A stretch of DNA of 64,000 nucleotides. It comes from Pyrocephalus nanus (Eukaryota; Chordata; Aves; Passeriformes; Tyrannidae). The position numbers and the translations under genes are program-made. Shown piece by piece: positions 1 to 12,405 of the stretch. The stretch covers positions 1,862,501 through 1,926,500 of the forward strand of contig CM076275.1 in assembly GCA_038380795.1 (NCBI GenBank), given 5' to 3'. Every line of letters begins with the position of its first letter. The stretch's first letter is position 1. Below the pieces are notes generated by a model that saw only the letters and a program-made list of their open reading frames with translations, was not told the origin of the DNA and made no database searches.

Positions 1-1853
1 GACTCGGAAAAAGCCTTGATAGTCTCGACAAAATTGCTTCCAGAAGATAAAGGCTAAATGTGGATTATCTCAGGAGATAGCGAGAATGGCAAACCTTTAT
101 GGAGATCTGACTGGTCTGAGGACTCACACCAGCAACTGGAGTCAAGCAGAGCTTTTCCAGCACCTATTTCCTTAGAAAATTACTGGGAGAAGAAAGCCAG
201 CAACCCCCAATTTTGCAGACATCAAGGCACACCTCTCATCTTCCACACACAGGAAGGAGGCAGACAGGGAATGTTGGCTCGTGGAAGGGAGCAGCGAAAA
301 GAGGTGGGAAAAGATTTCCATGAAAACAGTCCAGGGTGTGCACAAGGGTGAGAATGGCAAACAAACCCCACATAACTGTAATTCAAAAGTCAATGGAGAA
401 TGCTGAAAGGTGTAACTCCCCTTCTGGTGCAACAGCCACAGAAATAAAAAGTAGAACAGGAGGAACAGGTGGAAATACAAAATATGAAGGCAAACAGTGG
501 AATAACAGGCTTGGTGTCATTAGCAATGGGCTATTGGGTCCTTCTTTTTCATACCAAGCCCATAAACTGCATATTTTTGCAGGGTAGAAATTATTCATAA
601 TGTTAGAAATTCAGGGTGAAGGACAGCTCAGAAACAATCGGGACAAAGACTCACTTTTTCCCCCTTCCCTTAAGAGAGCAGAATGCCTTTAGATTTAGCC
701 ATGATAGTGACTGAAACAATCACTGGTGGATGGAAAAAACCACACAGGAAGCTATTAGAGAAAGCCCTGCTAAGCAGTGAAGGGCTGGGACAAGCTTATG
801 CTTGTTATTTTCCTCTCTGCTTTGTGTGTCTGTGTTGCATTTACCTTCCTTGCACAAAGCAGATGCTTTTAGAAGGTTTGGGTGGTTTGTGTTGTTTTTT
901 TTTTTTTTTTTTTTTCCCCTGGCTTTCACATTTCTAATTCACATGCAGCATATAATTTGCTTTTCTTCAGGTTTCCTCACACCATCATCTTGCCAGGCCT
1001 CTTTCCAGCAGTGAGTAACAAACAATGTTGATCACCTCCTGCTATTTGTAAATCTGTACCTGAGAATACCTCAAATTACCACGATAATTTACTATTCTCA
1101 ATTAAAATTAAGGTACATTGAGACTGAGAAAGAAATTAAATGCAGCAGCAGCCCATCAGGATACCAAAAACCCACCTGGAAGGTAGATTTATATCTGCAA
1201 GTGAAGAGCTCATATAGTAGGAACAGTTTTCACACTGCTCTGAAGATGCTTTTGGGGAGTACTGGCCTAAATATGACATTATAAAATATCCTATCACTCT
1301 GTAAACATTATTTATACATTTATATAAAGTGCATGGCAAAACCCATTAAGATGACACGAAGAGCTCTTTTGAAGGAAATCAATATTTTCAAAGGCTAATT
1401 TTTAAAATAGGTATTTCTGAGAGGCACATCACAGCCCTCCATCTCCAGGCACAACAGGAGATTGTAAAACCTCCTGTTAATTTTCCAGCTCACAGACCTA
1501 AAAAGCGGGATGGGAGCTCCTGTTTGGGAAAGGAGAGGCTGCTTAGTTTACCTTGGCTTGTCATCATCAACAGCATCATTAATTTAAGCAACATGGAGGT
1601 TAATTTAGTTATATCAAACAGGCAAGGCACCTCTTGGAGGTTCAGGGTGGACGTGGGGTGATCAGTGCAGCAGGAACAGGCAGTGACAGCGAGGTGGGGA
1701 CATGTCCCACCCAGGGCTGAGCCACATTTGTCCCAGCAGTTTGTGCCAACCTGCTGGCTGAGCTGGACCTCCTCCAACTTCAGGCCCATTTTCATCTGCT
1801 GGAACCCCTCACTGATAGAAAACTCCTCCCTTAAAAATGAAATAAAACAAACC
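1..1853. other. noncoding stretch, no recognisable gene
   Basis: I see no gene, RNA or transposon that I recognise here. The stretch is moderately AT-rich and contains a pure T tract (895-915). Short open frames exist on both strands but overlap one another and resemble no known protein. A small acceptor-like site near 969 and a donor-like site at 1011 bracket only 40 bases and are probably chance. Confidence 0.6.
895..915. repeat. poly-T tract, T21
   Basis: An uninterrupted run of 21 T follows a GT-rich lead-in. CR1 elements do not carry poly-A tails, so this is better read as a mononucleotide microsatellite than as the tail of a CR1 copy. The neighbouring sequence shows no other retroposon features. 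Confidence 0.95.
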
Positions 1854-2050
1854 CAGAATCACAGAATCAACTAGGCTGGAAAAGACCTCTGAGATCAAAG
1901 CCCAGCCTTTGACCCAACACCCCCTCACCTGCCAGACCATGGCACTGGTGCCACCTCCAGTCCCTCCTTAAACACCTCCAGGGGTGGTGACTCCACCACC
2001 CCCCTGGGCAGCCCATTCCAACCCCTTCCCTCTCCCTCTCTTCTTGTGTG
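1854..2050 (-). mobile_element. CR1 non-LTR retrotransposon 3' fragment
   Basis: Read on the minus strand this is the 3' end of a CR1 LINE. On the plus strand it begins with the diagnostic terminal octamer-type sequence (cagaatcacagaatcaa), then 'ggctggaaaagacctctgag', and later 'cctccaggggtggtgactcc' and 'ctgggcagcccattccaacc'. These are the standard blocks of one CR1 3'-end lineage. The copy is 5'-truncated, as is usual for CR1, and keeps only about 200 bases with no part of the reverse transcriptase frame. It is non-functional. Subfamily cannot be fixed without a consensus alignment, and the right edge is approximate. Confidence 0.93.
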
Positions 2051-3545
2051 TGTAGCAACCATTAAAAAATGTGCTGGATTTTAACCCCATCCCTCCACCA
2101 AATACCATGGGGTTTATAATTGAGAAAAAGGAATGAGGACACCTTCCCTGACCAAGTACCAGGCCTTTTTAAAGCCCAGCTACTTCTGCTCCTTCTTTGG
2201 TTGAAGGTATTGGAAGAGAAATAATCCACAGTTCTTTCAAGATATTTACTTATCCTTCAGGCATGAAAATGTTTCAAAAGCAGCTCCAGCATCCCTGTTA
2301 CTGAACTGCTGCTTGTTTTCCTAAATTAAAGCTATGTGATACAAAGCCCAATTACAGTACTCAGTCATTCCATTATAATCAAGTGTTGATGGTTTAGCTC
2401 TTGACAAAAAATACATTTTTTAAATACATCTTTGGGACTCTGCTTGTAATTCTAAATAGATGTCGTTCCAAGTACTGATTAAAAAGCAAACAACTTTGGG
2501 AATGTTTGTTTCCTTTTTTTTTTTTTTTTTTTTTTTTTTTGCAGTAATGATGGTGTGGCTATTTGGGATAGAGGGAAACTGCCAGAGGATAATTAAAACA
2601 CCAAGAACTGAAGTCAGCCAAGGAATGGAGTGCTTTGGGATGCAAGAGGAGGGCTCACACACCGTTCTGCAGTCCATGGCACAGCCTAAGCCCTGTTCTG
2701 GGGTGGGTTGAGGGATGGTGGATGATTTTACTGCGAGGGCTGAGCCGGCTCCTGCTCCTCTCTCTCCACCCTCCCCGCCCCAGGGCTCTCTGCTCCCCCC
2801 AAATGAGGGTGCAGCAGCTCCCAGGAGAGCACAGTTCACAAATTGGCACATGAAAATTAACAGCTCTCTTTATTGTGTGGGTGGGGAGGGGAGGCAGAGC
2901 TGTGTTGCCTGTCAGTGGATCAGGATAATTCACTCCAGCACCTGAGTGTTTTCAAAACCAGTTCTGGGGCAGACCTTTACAAGCATTTATGTTCCAGACT
3001 GCCACTGACTTCACACCTCTAAAACAGTGACCCTTGAGGATTAGGGAGACCATATCCAAGTGACCTGTCAGGGCACAGGGTCGAGAGCCTGACTTGCTTT
3101 TGGAAATCAGAGTCCACAGGTCAGAAATAAAAAGCCATTACAAGCAATGACTACTTGCAGACCATTAGGAGGAGTTTATAGGCTCTGTCCAGATCCCTGT
3201 GGTCATGCCCTGACAGAAGAGGATTCTTAACACATCTTCAGCTGTACTTAAAGCTCAGCATCTCCCTCTCCTCCAGACCACGACACTCTGTGGGGTCAGA
3301 GCTGTCTCCTGCTTCCTAAAGCATGAATTGTAATCAGTAAAACATCCGTGGAGTTTTAATTGGCAATAAAAACACTTAGCTACCAGTAACAAATGCATTT
3401 TTTCGAGTTTTAAAGCATTCCATAATGTAAGTATCTGATGAACGAAGAACCTCACAGAAGATCAGCAAAACCTGAAGTTAAAAAAGTAACAAAAATAAAA
3501 TCCTTAACATCTTCTAATAAAGATATATTACGTAAATGTTTGGAT
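2051..3545. other. noncoding stretch with long poly-T tract
   Basis: There is no recognisable gene between the two CR1 copies. It contains a 27-base T tract (2514-2540). The GC-richer part around 2650-2900 gives several overlapping open frames on both strands, which is a composition effect and not evidence for coding. Confidence 0.6.
2514..2540. repeat. poly-T tract, T27
   Basis: A pure run of 27 T is followed by GCAG. It resembles an extreme polypyrimidine tract before an AG acceptor, but nothing downstream looks like an exon. It is most simply a mononucleotide microsatellite and is likely length-polymorphic. Confidence 0.95.
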
Positions 3546-3822
3546 GGGGAGAGATATTAAAGATCTTGTTCCACCCCCTGCCATGGGCAGGGACACCTTC
3601 CACTATCCCAGGTTGCTCCAAGTCCCATCCAACCTGGCCTTGGACACTGCCAGGGATGGGGCAGCCACAGCTTCTCTGCCCACCCTGTGCCAGGGCCTGC
3701 CCACCCTCCCAGGGAAGGATTTCCTCCAAACATCTAATCTAAATCTTCCCTCTTTTAGTTTTAAACTCTTCCTCATTGTCCTATCACTATACTCCTGTGG
3801 GAAAAGTCACTCTCCTTTTTTT
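3546..3822 (-). mobile_element. CR1 retrotransposon 3' fragment
   Basis: This is a minus-strand copy of the CR1 3' end. The plus strand reads the usual blocks in order: a degenerate 3' terminus ('ttaaagatcttgttccaccc'), 'ctgccatgggcagggacacc', 'ggttgctccaag', 'ccaacctggccttggacact', 'gcagccacagcttctctg', 'gtgccagggcctgcccaccc', and further upstream CR1 sequence around 3735-3820. It belongs to a different 3'-end lineage from the copy at 1854. It is truncated at its 5' side (right end) with no coding capacity left. Confidence 0.95.
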
Positions 3823-5559
3823 AATAACCCCTGTTTTTAAGTCACTGAAATGCCACAGTGAGAAAACCTTTGTAGCCAACCACTTTTCTCAACCTTAGTC
3901 AAAACCTCTGCAAGATCAAGGTAAATTCTTTTATTATTTCTGCTTTCTTAAACCTGAATAATATATTATCACTGGAGCAGCTTCAGAAAAAATGCCTCAA
4001 TTTCTGGGATGGTTTGACCAACTGCAGTGATGTGTCTGTCCAGTTGTGCCAACACGTGTTGTCTCGACAATAATGGAAGTAAATGATCAACACCAGTGAA
4101 TCTGACAAGTCACAGAGCAAATATCCACAGTCAGAAGAAAGGAATTTTGGGCAGATGTCCTTGGGCAGGCAAGGGAAGCAGTGGAGAGATCAGCTACTCC
4201 CTGCACAGCTCCCATCAGTCCCACAGCACCAGGGCCCGAGTTCTCCTGTAATTTCCAGTGGAGTATTTTAAATCTGCTCACTTTCACAGATGACAGACCA
4301 TGCAAATTGTCCATCCAGGGAAATGCTGTGCTTGCTGCTATCTGTACTAACAGGAGGGAGAGCCTGTGGATGGCTCAGCACAGGTCATCGTGTTTGTTGT
4401 ATTAAAACTCTGCCCAGTTTTTTAAGTGCAGCCATGGAGCTGGGCATCCAAAACAACAGCTACCTGGAAACTGGGCCTGCTGGTGGCCAGGACAGCAGCT
4501 CATGGCTTGCAAACACGAGGAGTGGAGTCTCTGAAAGCACAGTGGCCACAGGTAATGAGTGTCAGGACAACAAGACACCCCCCATGTGCCCAGCGTTTCA
4601 ATGTGCTCTTCATTAACACCTCACAGAGTTCTTTGACAGGACCCTCACAACTCACAGCTTGTTCTTTTGAATCTCACACACAGGCTGAGAAGATAAAGCA
4701 AGCCCTTGACAACATCTGCTCGGTAGAAATTAGCCTGACCTTCTACTTCTCTGCACCGAATTCCCAAACATCACCAAGGGGAGCTTTGGGCTGAGGCAGA
4801 GCAAGACCAGCTGGGGTGACCACCAGCACAAGGCTCATTTTCCATGGCACTGAGTCCTGCAGGCTCCATCTGGGGCTCTGCACTCAAGGTAAATCCTGTT
4901 TGTAACAAGGATATCTGGAGTAACCCCTAATTTAGGGGATGCTGCTGTGCCAGAAGCCCTGGCGAGGCTGGTTCATGTGCAGGTTGCCTCAGGTAGATAT
5001 TGCACCATAAATATGTATTTGCACCAAACACCACATCCCCATGCCAGAGGAGAGTCTTGGAGATAGAAATGGGATTTTATTAACAGTGTCTGACTCCTTT
5101 TGAGAGCGAAATGAGAAGTTAATTTCCTTAATGCCTTCAAAATACCAACTGATAGCTTTGGGCTGCCTCTTGTAAATAATGATTGCCAGGCATCAAAACC
5201 AGGACCTTCAAACAAATCCCAATGAAGAAGCTCAGATCCCAAGAAATTTCACTTCAGCTTATGCTCCAGAGTAATTTGGGTAGTTTTGCAAAACCTTATT
5301 TCAAAATATATATTACAGGCAGCAACCTGGAAAAAAAATAAAAACACGAACCTGGTAGCACAAACAGTGCTCATGTTTCTGCCATACATTTATGAACATT
5401 TTGGAGGCTGAGAGGGAGAACTAAACTGAGGACACATAATAACAGTCTTTGCACAAATTAGAGTTCAAACAAAATAGATTTGTGGAAGGTCATGGTCTTC
5501 AGAAAGTGCTGAATGCTTTCCTGTGCAGCAGAAAGGAAGGCCCTCAAAGGTGTCACAAG

Positions 5560-5840
5560 TTGGACAGCTGAAGTAATTATTCACCTGGGAAACTTTAGGC
5601 TATTATCTCCAATCATACCTTCAAGGATTGGATGCTGATAATTCACAGTCATGGAAATGAAATGCTCCACTATGAGACACGAGTGAGGGAGATGAATTAC
5701 AGACTTCCCTGATAATGGAAAAATGAGCAGCATGTTGATCATATACACTAAAATTACAAACCTGGTCAGCCTGGCTGCGATGTAGAACACGTAGCAGGGC
5801 ATAATAAATTACAGTACAGCTAAATTATGCTGTCATATCC
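5560..5840. promoter_or_regulatory. candidate conserved noncoding element
   Basis: The stretch is rich in homeodomain-type cores (taattattc, gataattcac, gaattac, aaattac, ataataaattac) and has no simple repeats or transposon blocks. Such composition is typical of deeply conserved vertebrate enhancers, but conservation itself cannot be seen in one sequence. It lies directly left of the exon-like segment at 5965. The call is an inference from texture only. Confidence 0.25.
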
Positions 5841-5964
5841 CTGTAGAAAGTGGGACTGCTGAACAGAACACTGCCCTTGCACTCAGGAGACCTGACTTTG
5901 GCTCCTGGCACTGGGGAACTCTGGACAAGCTGATCCCGTGCTTTGCTTTGTCTTTGTCTGTCAG

Positions 5965-6121
5965 GAAGAGAGGGCAAAGGAAAAATAAAACTGGTTTGTA
6001 TCCCAGCCTTGCACAGTGTCTCAACTTCTTGTGAAATGTTCTTGCCATTCTGTAAAATGCAATATATACCCCTTTTAATGGAGTCACCAGGCTGGGACAG
6101 CTCCTCTCCACATGTGGACAG
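5965..6121 (+). other. possible exon (unproven)
   Basis: A good acceptor (pyrimidine-rich 'tttgtctttgtctgtcag' ending at 5964) precedes this segment and a strong donor (CAG|GTAAGA) follows at 6122. One plus-strand frame, with codons starting at 5967, stays open through the whole 157 bases. The predicted peptide resembles nothing I know, and minus-strand frames are open here too, so the open frame carries little weight. It could be a noncoding-RNA exon, an alternative exon or chance. In 64 kb several such pairs are expected by luck. Confidence 0.18.
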
Positions 6122-7573
6122 GTAAGAGGACATGTCTGTGTCCATTCAGACACAGAAACTGGAATATTAAGTAGAAAAAAAAAATTTACCTCATAAAGTA
6201 AAAGATAACATGCAGGGGTCTGAAAGATGCAGTCAAAAAGGAGAACAAAGCTTGGGAAAACAGACATGAGGGAAATCTAAATAAAGCTGGTTAAAGTATT
6301 ACCTAGCTGAAAGCAATTAGGAAGCTCTTTGAAGTCCTCTGAGGACTCCAAGGTTTGGAAGAGTTCTGACGTAGGGAGCTTGGATTTAGGACTTCTGCTG
6401 GCAGAATTAAAATGAACAGCCTCTTCCTCTCGTAAGAAATGAGCTCCTACAAGAATCTGATTGAAGGAAATAAAGCAAAATCCAGCTCTTGCCAGCCAGG
6501 TACTTCATGCAGTATATGCACAGGACAGCAAACCAGGTCACACCTGAACTCACACTGCAGGGCAATTGATTTATTTTTTCAAGATTTACTTTTTCATTGA
6601 TTTCTCAGGTGTGCCCAGACACCATTCTGGTCACTTCATCAAGAATATTAAAATGAAGAAAGGAGATGAAATGGAGAAAGGAATACAGGAAGGAAGGGCA
6701 GCTGGTCTGCTTTGTTTCAAAGCCTTCTGCTCTGTCTCCCCTTCTGCACAGTGGACAAAAGGTTTCCCTGGGACAAATCCAGGCATTCAAATCACAGGAG
6801 CTATTCCAGTTTGCACTTGGCCTGATCACGATCCTTTACGCTCAAAAACACAAAGGAAGGCATGGAAATCATAACCAGTGCTAATTCCTAAAGGACCCCC
6901 TCAACCATTGCTAATCAGTTCATTGATTTACCCTCATGCCACATGACAAATTCAGCCTGACAGTCCAGGATGGGAGAAAGCCTTTTAGTTTAAGCAGCCC
7001 TGACAGCGGGATGGGAAGCCTGGTAGCACTGTTGGCCAACCATTGAGTCGTTGCCACTTCCAAGCGTTCCCTCTGGGAAATTCCAATTACCCCTTTCCTC
7101 AATGATTCTCTTTTCAGAGTAGTCTTTAAGAATTTAGAAATAGCTATAAAGAGGGGAAAGCCTGAGAGACAGAGAGTGTTCTAGAAATGAAGGCACAGAC
7201 ATGAGGTCCTGTCCCAAATCCTTTCTAACGAGTTGCTTTTGAGAGCTCCTACTTGACATTCACAGCCTCGGAGCTGGGAAGGTGCCCAAGGAGGAAAGCA
7301 GCCCCATCTCACACTGTAATCTTATTTCCTTTACCATAACCATTTTGATTGCTCAGTTTGAGGCAGCCAGCAGCACGAGGGCCAAAGCTGAGGAGTTTAC
7401 CAAAGATCTCAAATTCACCGAAAGTTTTGCTCGTGTTCAGGATCTGTGTGTGCAAACGAAGCACCCAAAGGCCTCAATCCATTTAACGAGTTGCCATGGA
7501 ATCCTGATGCCATGGTTGAGCTGCTGCCTTCCCCCCCAGAGCTCAGGAACCAGGGAATTCGTTTTCCCTACAG

Positions 7574-7729
7574 ATATGTGACCTGTTCCATGGATACTGG
7601 ATGATCATTGGATTTGACAAGTGTCAGGAGTGACTCATGTCATACTCCCCAGCTCCAAATTTCCTCAGCTTGTCCTCCAGCACCAGCACTTGGAAGAACA
7701 ACTGTGATCCCCCTGGAATTACCAGGCAG
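7574..7729 (+). other. possible noncoding exon (unproven)
   Basis: An acceptor-like sequence (gttttccctacag, ending 7573) and a consensus donor (CAG|GTAAGT at 7730) bracket 156 bases. A second acceptor (cagcttgtcctccag, ending 7680) would give a 49-base alternative. All three frames of the longer form contain stop codons, so if it is transcribed it would be a noncoding or untranslated exon. No neighbouring partner exon is evident. Confidence 0.15.
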
Positions 7730-8289
7730 GTAAGTTTATAAAGATGTGTTGCTTGCTCCCGGACTGCTTTGCCAACTCCTATGGTTAGATCAGGGACCAG
7801 TCAGTGTCCCTGCACTGGTTGTATTGGGGAAATTAGAGATTTCATGGCTTGTTCTGGTATTTACAGGAATTTCTATGTTAAGGTTGGATTTGGGGTTAGG
7901 GAAGGGTCTCAGGAGCTGGGTGGGCTTGCTGGTTGGACACGTGCTGAGCTAAGTTGGTTACCAGTTAACCCTCTCTGTCCCCTGAGCTTCTAAACAAACT
8001 TGTATTCACCATATGGAGGAAGAAAAACCAAATAACCCCCCCAAGAAGGTACAATCTGATCATACATGGCCAGACCACACATCCCCAGATTGCCAGGCCT
8101 TCAAAGATCTTTGATCTCAGGGTGTTCAGAGGACACAGCAAGGCTGAGGCAGGGGGGAAGGAAGGGCAGGCTGCTGGAAGCCTGATGGTGATGATGCTCC
8201 ATCCTGGGGAGTTGGTGCTGGGCCAGCTTCAACCTTCCCCACCTCTGCCAGGAGGAGGAAGAGAGAAAGGGCAGCTCTGAGAGAAGAGG

Positions 8290-8570
8290 AGCAGTGAGTA
8301 TCTAGACTCAGTCTACAGCTCTAATTAGCTGATATATCCTTAAGAATATGCTAAGGGTCCATCCATACATAATTAATGTTAAATTAAGCAGATCTTTGTC
8401 TATCCATATGCAGAAAGCAGGAATAAAGGCTCATAATATACCTAATTGCCATGGAGGAAGAATGACTAAATGCACATAGTATTTGTGCAGTTCATAATTA
8501 ATTAAAGCCCCACTAAGATTAGCTGGAGGCTTTTCTTCTGCTTAATGGGATATTTATAAGCATTTCTCCA
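8290..8570. promoter_or_regulatory. candidate conserved noncoding element, ATTA-rich
   Basis: This block carries a dense series of TAAT/ATTA cores (ctctaattagctgat, catacataattaatg, ttaaattaagcag, cctaattgcc, ttcataattaattaaagc). It also has two 'ccatccatac/tatccatatg'-like stretches and few CpGs, with no transposon sequence. It reads like a homeodomain-bound developmental enhancer. This is pattern recognition only, since no target gene is visible in the window. Confidence 0.3.
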
Positions 8571-8895
8571 CTTGGAGCATTGCCCTCTGCAAGGCTGGAT
8601 GGTAAATACCCAAAGAGTAAAGGAGAAGCACATGACATCCAGTGTATACATTAGGAAGAATCGGTTCCTCTGAGGCATTTCAGCTCATTTTCTGCTCATG
8701 GGGATTGGCTAAAAGAAATTACCCACAAAGGGAACCCCTTTTTCCAACTCAGAATGGGTAAATACCAAATAACCAACCCGAAAACACACCAGGACTCCGT
8801 GGTTGAAGCAAAGAGTTAAATCTGCCCAAGGGTAAAGCTTAAAATCTTCCAGGGAATATTTCTGGGTTACCAGAGTTCAGGATGTTAGGCACATT

Positions 8896-8994
8896 AAAAA
8901 AAAAAAAAAAAAAAAAAGAATATTTTAAAAGAAGGACTTTTTTTTCTGATTTTGATTAGACATTTTCATACCATTCACAAAAAAAAAAAAAAAA
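8896..8994. repeat. poly-A / poly-T cluster
   Basis: An A22 run (8896-8917), a T run near 8938-8946 and an A16 run (8979-8994) lie within 100 bases, followed by short AAAC repeats to about 9015. The clustering suggests local microsatellite expansion. No LINE or SINE body sits next to it. Confidence 0.85.
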
Positions 8995-9469
8995 CCCACA
9001 CAAACAAACAAACAACACTTTAAGAGACTTACAAAGCCAGAGGTTAAGTCATCACCAGAGCTCTGCAGAATCACTCCCTTCACCCCAACCACTGTTAAGG
9101 CATCACCTGAACTGGGCACGAATTCTGAGGACAAAACACCCTAATTCTACAAAACCTTACACCTACTAGCTCTGCTTCCAAACAAAAAGTTTGTTTGTTT
9201 GCCTGCATAGATTCTTTAAATTCTTAACCTACATCAGAGATGAAAAGGTCAGTGCCCAAAGGTCACTGTCTTATTGGGCTGCTCTGATGTCATTGATAGT
9301 GTCAGCCCCAGGCACACAAAAATCACAGGTCACAGCCCCAAAACAGAAAAAAAAAGGATTTAGTATCACAAGATTAGGCTTTAATATAATAGGAGGCTTA
9401 ATTTTAGCCCTCCAGCTTTTAATCTTCTGGAAATAACATTTCCAAGCTCTTTTTTCCCCCTGTAGTATG

Positions 9470-9640
9470 ACGGGTAGAATTTTACTTTCCTTTAAAAATA
9501 GAGAAGTATTTCTGTCCTTCCAGCTGTAATTACAGGCAAATTATAGCCATCCTATAAAATTATGGTTAATTACCAGTATAATTATTATCAACTAACATCA
9601 AACTGGGCTAACCTGACAAAAGCCTCATAGCACTGTTGTC
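9470..9640. promoter_or_regulatory. candidate conserved noncoding element
   Basis: An AT-rich stretch with repeated homeodomain-type cores (gctgtaattacagg, gcaaattatagcc, ggttaattaccag, tataattattatc). It includes the small palindrome 'tgtaattaca' near 9525. There is no repeat-family sequence. A regulatory role is inferred from composition only. Confidence 0.25.
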
Positions 9641-11689
9641 AGAAGAAATCAAAAAAACAAACCCCAAACCCTGTCAGGAGACTAATGATAAAATCCCTGG
9701 AGCTGCCAGTGCTGTCACAGAGCACAAACAACCAAATGCATCCAAATGAAAGTTTGTGCAGGCTGTCACTGGGTGTGTAATATGCAGAAAACATGGTTTT
9801 TACAAGGATGCAGGACTGATTTCTTGCTGGTACTAATGCACCAAAGAACAAGCAGCAGATGGGCAGCAGCATTAATTTTTTATCATTCTCCCCGTGGACT
9901 TCTGAGGGTCCAAGGAAGAAGAATAAGTGGAGTGACCACCTATTAAGCAAGATTTTCCCTCGTTACTGCTTTGTAGCACTGTAAATAATACAGTTGAAAT
10001 GAAGGGATTTTGCCACATGTACTTAGGAGAAAAAAAAATTTTAAATTTAAAAATGGGAACAGAAATGAACAGAAGTGTTTCCCTCATTGAGATGGTGGAG
10101 CTTTCATGCTGCTGAAATGTCTGAAATGGCTCAGGGTTAATGCAGACACACCAGTGAGCAGCTGCTTCCTAGGGTGGTATTTATTGTCCTCTGCAGTGGC
10201 ACCCAGCACATCTCCCCATGTAACAATCACACAAGGGCTGCAGACTGCTCTGGGTCACTGAGGGCCATCTGGGGTGCTCAGAGTCCTGGGACACACTGGG
10301 TTTCTCAGCAGGATGCCCAAATTGTTGCCCCTCTCTGGAAGCTGCTGAGAACGTGGCCCCTGCAGGCTGCTGGATCTCTGCCTTGCAAAGCCTGCTCATT
10401 TGGGATCCATTTCTGCACTAATTCAGCTCTGCTGAAATGACACACACCTCTCAAAATAATAATCTTATCTACTGCTGGGATGATGATCAAGAAGCAACAT
10501 TAAAACCTCTCTACATTGACAAAAAGCCACGCAGTGGAGTTACAGAAATGGCAATTTTTAGTGACTGATGGGAGCTTACAGGGACTTAAGGATTTAACTT
10601 CTCAGGCACACAGAGACTCAACAGAAGCCTGGACCACCCAGAAAGACTGTGACTGCTGATTCCAGGTTGGGAATAGGGACAGGGGGATGTGGGAATCTTG
10701 GAGATATCTGGACCGTTAAGCACAATTCCTGCACACATTTCTGCAGGGCTTCTCCTTCCCTGAAATAGCCCCGAAATTAATGACCTGCTTAATGACTAAT
10801 CATTCTCTAATTTCATTTCTTTCAAAGATACTTCATTCTATCCCTTCCTCTGCTTTTTCCTGAGCAGTGCTTCCCCACTGTGCTATCTAGACAAGTGTCT
10901 CCCAATTCCAGCCCAGGTGCCAAAGCACTAACCCGAACCTGACCACTGTGTTCCTTTGGAGTAGCAAATCAGTAACTAATGAGGAGCCAATTATGAACCA
11001 TAATCTCTCATCAGCACAGAAATTAAGCCAGTTTGTGACAGCACAAACCCACAGTGTGAGGAGTTTGTCAAAGCCTCCTCCACGGTCCCAGCTCGGTTAG
11101 TGGGGCCTGGATGTGTTGGTGGGGTTGGGAGAATGACCTGCTGCCCCATCCTAGCAGGGAGAAGGCACAGAAGTGCTGCTGATTCTCCCAGAATCCCATT
11201 GAAAGGCTATTCCTGTCCCTCTGCTGGGAAGTGACACCAAACCAAGACATTTTCAGGGCGGTCCAAGATCGGACTCGGAAGGAAATCCTCCCGAGAGAAG
11301 GGTTTGGCTCCATAAGCTTGAGGAAGGCAAAAAGACAACCAATGTGATGTAGAGAAACAAAAGGCAAATTAAGAAGAAGAAAAAGCAAAACAAGTAGAGA
11401 GAAAGACGAAGAGAAGCCTGGTTTAGACAGGAGGGAAGCTGAAGTTCTTTTCATGACACCCAAGGATGGCTCTGAATACATCACTCCATGTCAGGTACTT
11501 CAGTCTGTCACCCCCAAGCATCTTCCAGGAGCCAAATCAGAGATTAAAGCTTTTCCCCTCTCAAAATGCTAGGCACCTCTTAAGGGAAAAATGTTTTGAA
11601 TGTCAAGAGAGAGAACTATAAAAACTCCAGTTTAAACTGCCGCCATTTCCCATTTAATATCACTCATTAAAAACATCTGCATCAAGAAT

Positions 11690-12180
11690 TAAGGGGCACC
11701 ATTATTTCCATGCCGAATGCAATTCTGAAGTTTCAGGTGACCATTCCACGGGATGTAATAAATCTTCTGTGGCTGTGAGCAGTTGATATGGTTTATTTTA
11801 ATGGCCACAGTTAAAGGTTTCATGGGATCAGGCCACAACCAAATCTCTTTATAATAATTCTTTAGGCTACTGCATAATTTATAGCCCTTATGCACTTTTC
11901 ATGATCTAATTTACCTTCCTCTTAAAATATTTTGTAAAACCAGTGTTCCATTTATAATGATATATATCCCATTATAAAACATACTCACTACTTTGTTACC
12001 AGAATAGCATTTTCTGTGTGTAAACCAGGGGGCATTAGCATATGCCAGAATTACTCTCCCCACTCACTGATATACAGGAATTATGAGCAATTTGGTTCAC
12101 ACTGTCAAAAATATAAATGCAGTGAGATTTTAATGGCAGCCCTGCAAATAATGTTTCACAAGAAAAGCATATTTCTGTAA
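11690..12180. promoter_or_regulatory. candidate conserved noncoding element
   Basis: A roughly 490-base AT-rich interval free of transposon blocks, with many ATAAT/TTATA elements, 'gcataatttatagccc' and 'taatggccac', and several E-box or HMG-like cores. Its texture is that of slowly evolving noncoding vertebrate DNA, but conservation has not been tested. Confidence 0.22.
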
Positions 12181-12405
12181 ATGAGATTCCCCAAAAACTA
12201 GGGAAATCCAGAAGTGAGGTGATGGCAGAGGAAGCAGGCATGGGATCAGCTGCTGGGATAGGGATCCCTGTGCCCATTGCACATCAACACCCAGGAGGGA
12301 GAGGGGGAAAAGGCAAACTCCACGGCTTCACCATCAATATTGCTCCAAGATACAAAGGAATGAAAAGGCCAAAAGGTTTTGGGGAAAAGGTTGCAATTTT
12401 TTTGA

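Larger units (their letters stand above)
3823..12405. other. 8.6 kb noncoding stretch with enhancer-like blocks
   Basis: I recognise no gene and no clear transposon in this long interval. It holds AT-rich, ATTA-dense blocks listed separately (about 5560-5840, 8290-8570, 9470-9640, and 11690-12180 near its right end) and two A tracts close together (8896-8917 and 8979-8994). Two segments bracketed by splice-like signals (5965-6121 and 7574-7729) are also listed separately. Confidence 0.55.

Noticed and set aside
971..1010. Possible 40-base micro-exon between 'gcttttcttcag' and 'gtgagtaac'.
   Set aside because: It is very short, has no partner exons, and such acceptor-donor pairs arise frequently by chance in 64 kb.
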